Below, one piece after another: positions 63,706 to 64,000 of a stretch of 64,000 nt of DNA (position 1 is the stretch's first letter; each line of letters starts with the position of its first letter). The notes under the pieces are model-generated. The model was given only the letters and a program-made list of their open reading frames with translations. It was not told the DNA's origin and made no database searches. The stretch lies in assembly GCF_001625305.1 (NCBI RefSeq), contig NW_017804043.1, positions 2,676,539-2,740,538 of the forward strand, written 5' to 3'. A program made the translations under genes and the position numbers. The stretch is from Branchiostoma belcheri. Taxonomy: Eukaryota > Chordata > Leptocardii > Amphioxiformes > Branchiostomatidae.

Positions 63706-64000
63706 CTGGAGCGTGGGACCGACAAGTGAAGTGCCAGCGTCAGTGTAAAATGTGGTAATTTCGTTATAATGACAATGACAATGAACTTCATTGCATGTTC
63801 ACGCCCTACACGGACCAAATGCACTGAAGTTAAATAACTTGGTAACAAGAATAGAAGGAGCAATTGTTACATTCGTGTGCTATTTCTCTATCTACAGGAT
63901 CTAACTACAGGATCTCTTCTCTCTTTTTGAAACATGTATGAACAAATTTACATAGTTTTTCAATTATATTATAGCGCTTGGATGTCATAATATGTTTGAA

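Overview
The window looks like a chordate nuclear genome and most probably a lancelet (Branchiostoma). The genes have many short introns with GT-AG borders. Their proteins are deuterostome-type: a fibrinogen-domain secreted protein, eEF1B-beta, a kisspeptin-receptor-like GPCR, secreted phospholipases A2, a cytosolic sulfotransferase and a VWC-domain protein. Tiny inverted-repeat transposons and tRNA-derived SINEs fill the introns and spacers. Two nearly identical ~4-5 kb blocks lie side by side next to an assembly gap, which is how a very heterozygous genome often assembles. The species call is inference. No virus, CRISPR array or bacterial-type operon is seen.

Layout. 1-7.5 kb: repeats only. 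7.63-11.38 kb (+): a secreted fibrinogen-related gene with a TATA-type promoter, an assembly gap in exon 2 and a one-base frame break beside it. 13.77-18.14 kb (+): complete seven-exon eEF1B-beta (225 codons) with an intronic minisatellite and a transposon. 18.5-23.2 kb: SINEs, a 34-bp minisatellite and a nested transposon. 23.27-31.06 kb (-): complete nine-exon class A GPCR (430 codons) most like kisspeptin receptors. 31.1-33.6 kb: repeats. 33.6-43.2 kb: two copies of one block, with an N gap and a 5'-truncated non-LTR retrotransposon between them. 43.9 kb: a short telomere-type (CCCTAA)6 tract. 44.7-49.0 kb: a degenerate long-period tandem array. 50.16-52.72 kb and 54.12-56.02 kb (+): two tandem secreted PLA2 genes with identical intron phases. 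56.97-61.36 kb (+): a cytosolic sulfotransferase with two near-identical alternative first exons. 61.67-63.71 kb (-): the last three exons of a VWC-domain gene, convergent with the sulfotransferase and running off the right edge.

The genes do not form an obvious pathway; only the two PLA2 genes are related to each other. Exon borders were set by eye from splice signals, reading phase and family motifs. Because all phases join cleanly, the eEF1B, GPCR, PLA2 and sulfotransferase models are strong. The most interesting features are the duplicated sulfotransferase first exon, the probable unmerged haplotypes at 33.6-43.2 kb, several families of palindromic mobile elements (one nested in a SINE with a clean TTA target duplication), and a ~240-bp repeat found in introns of at least four of the genes.
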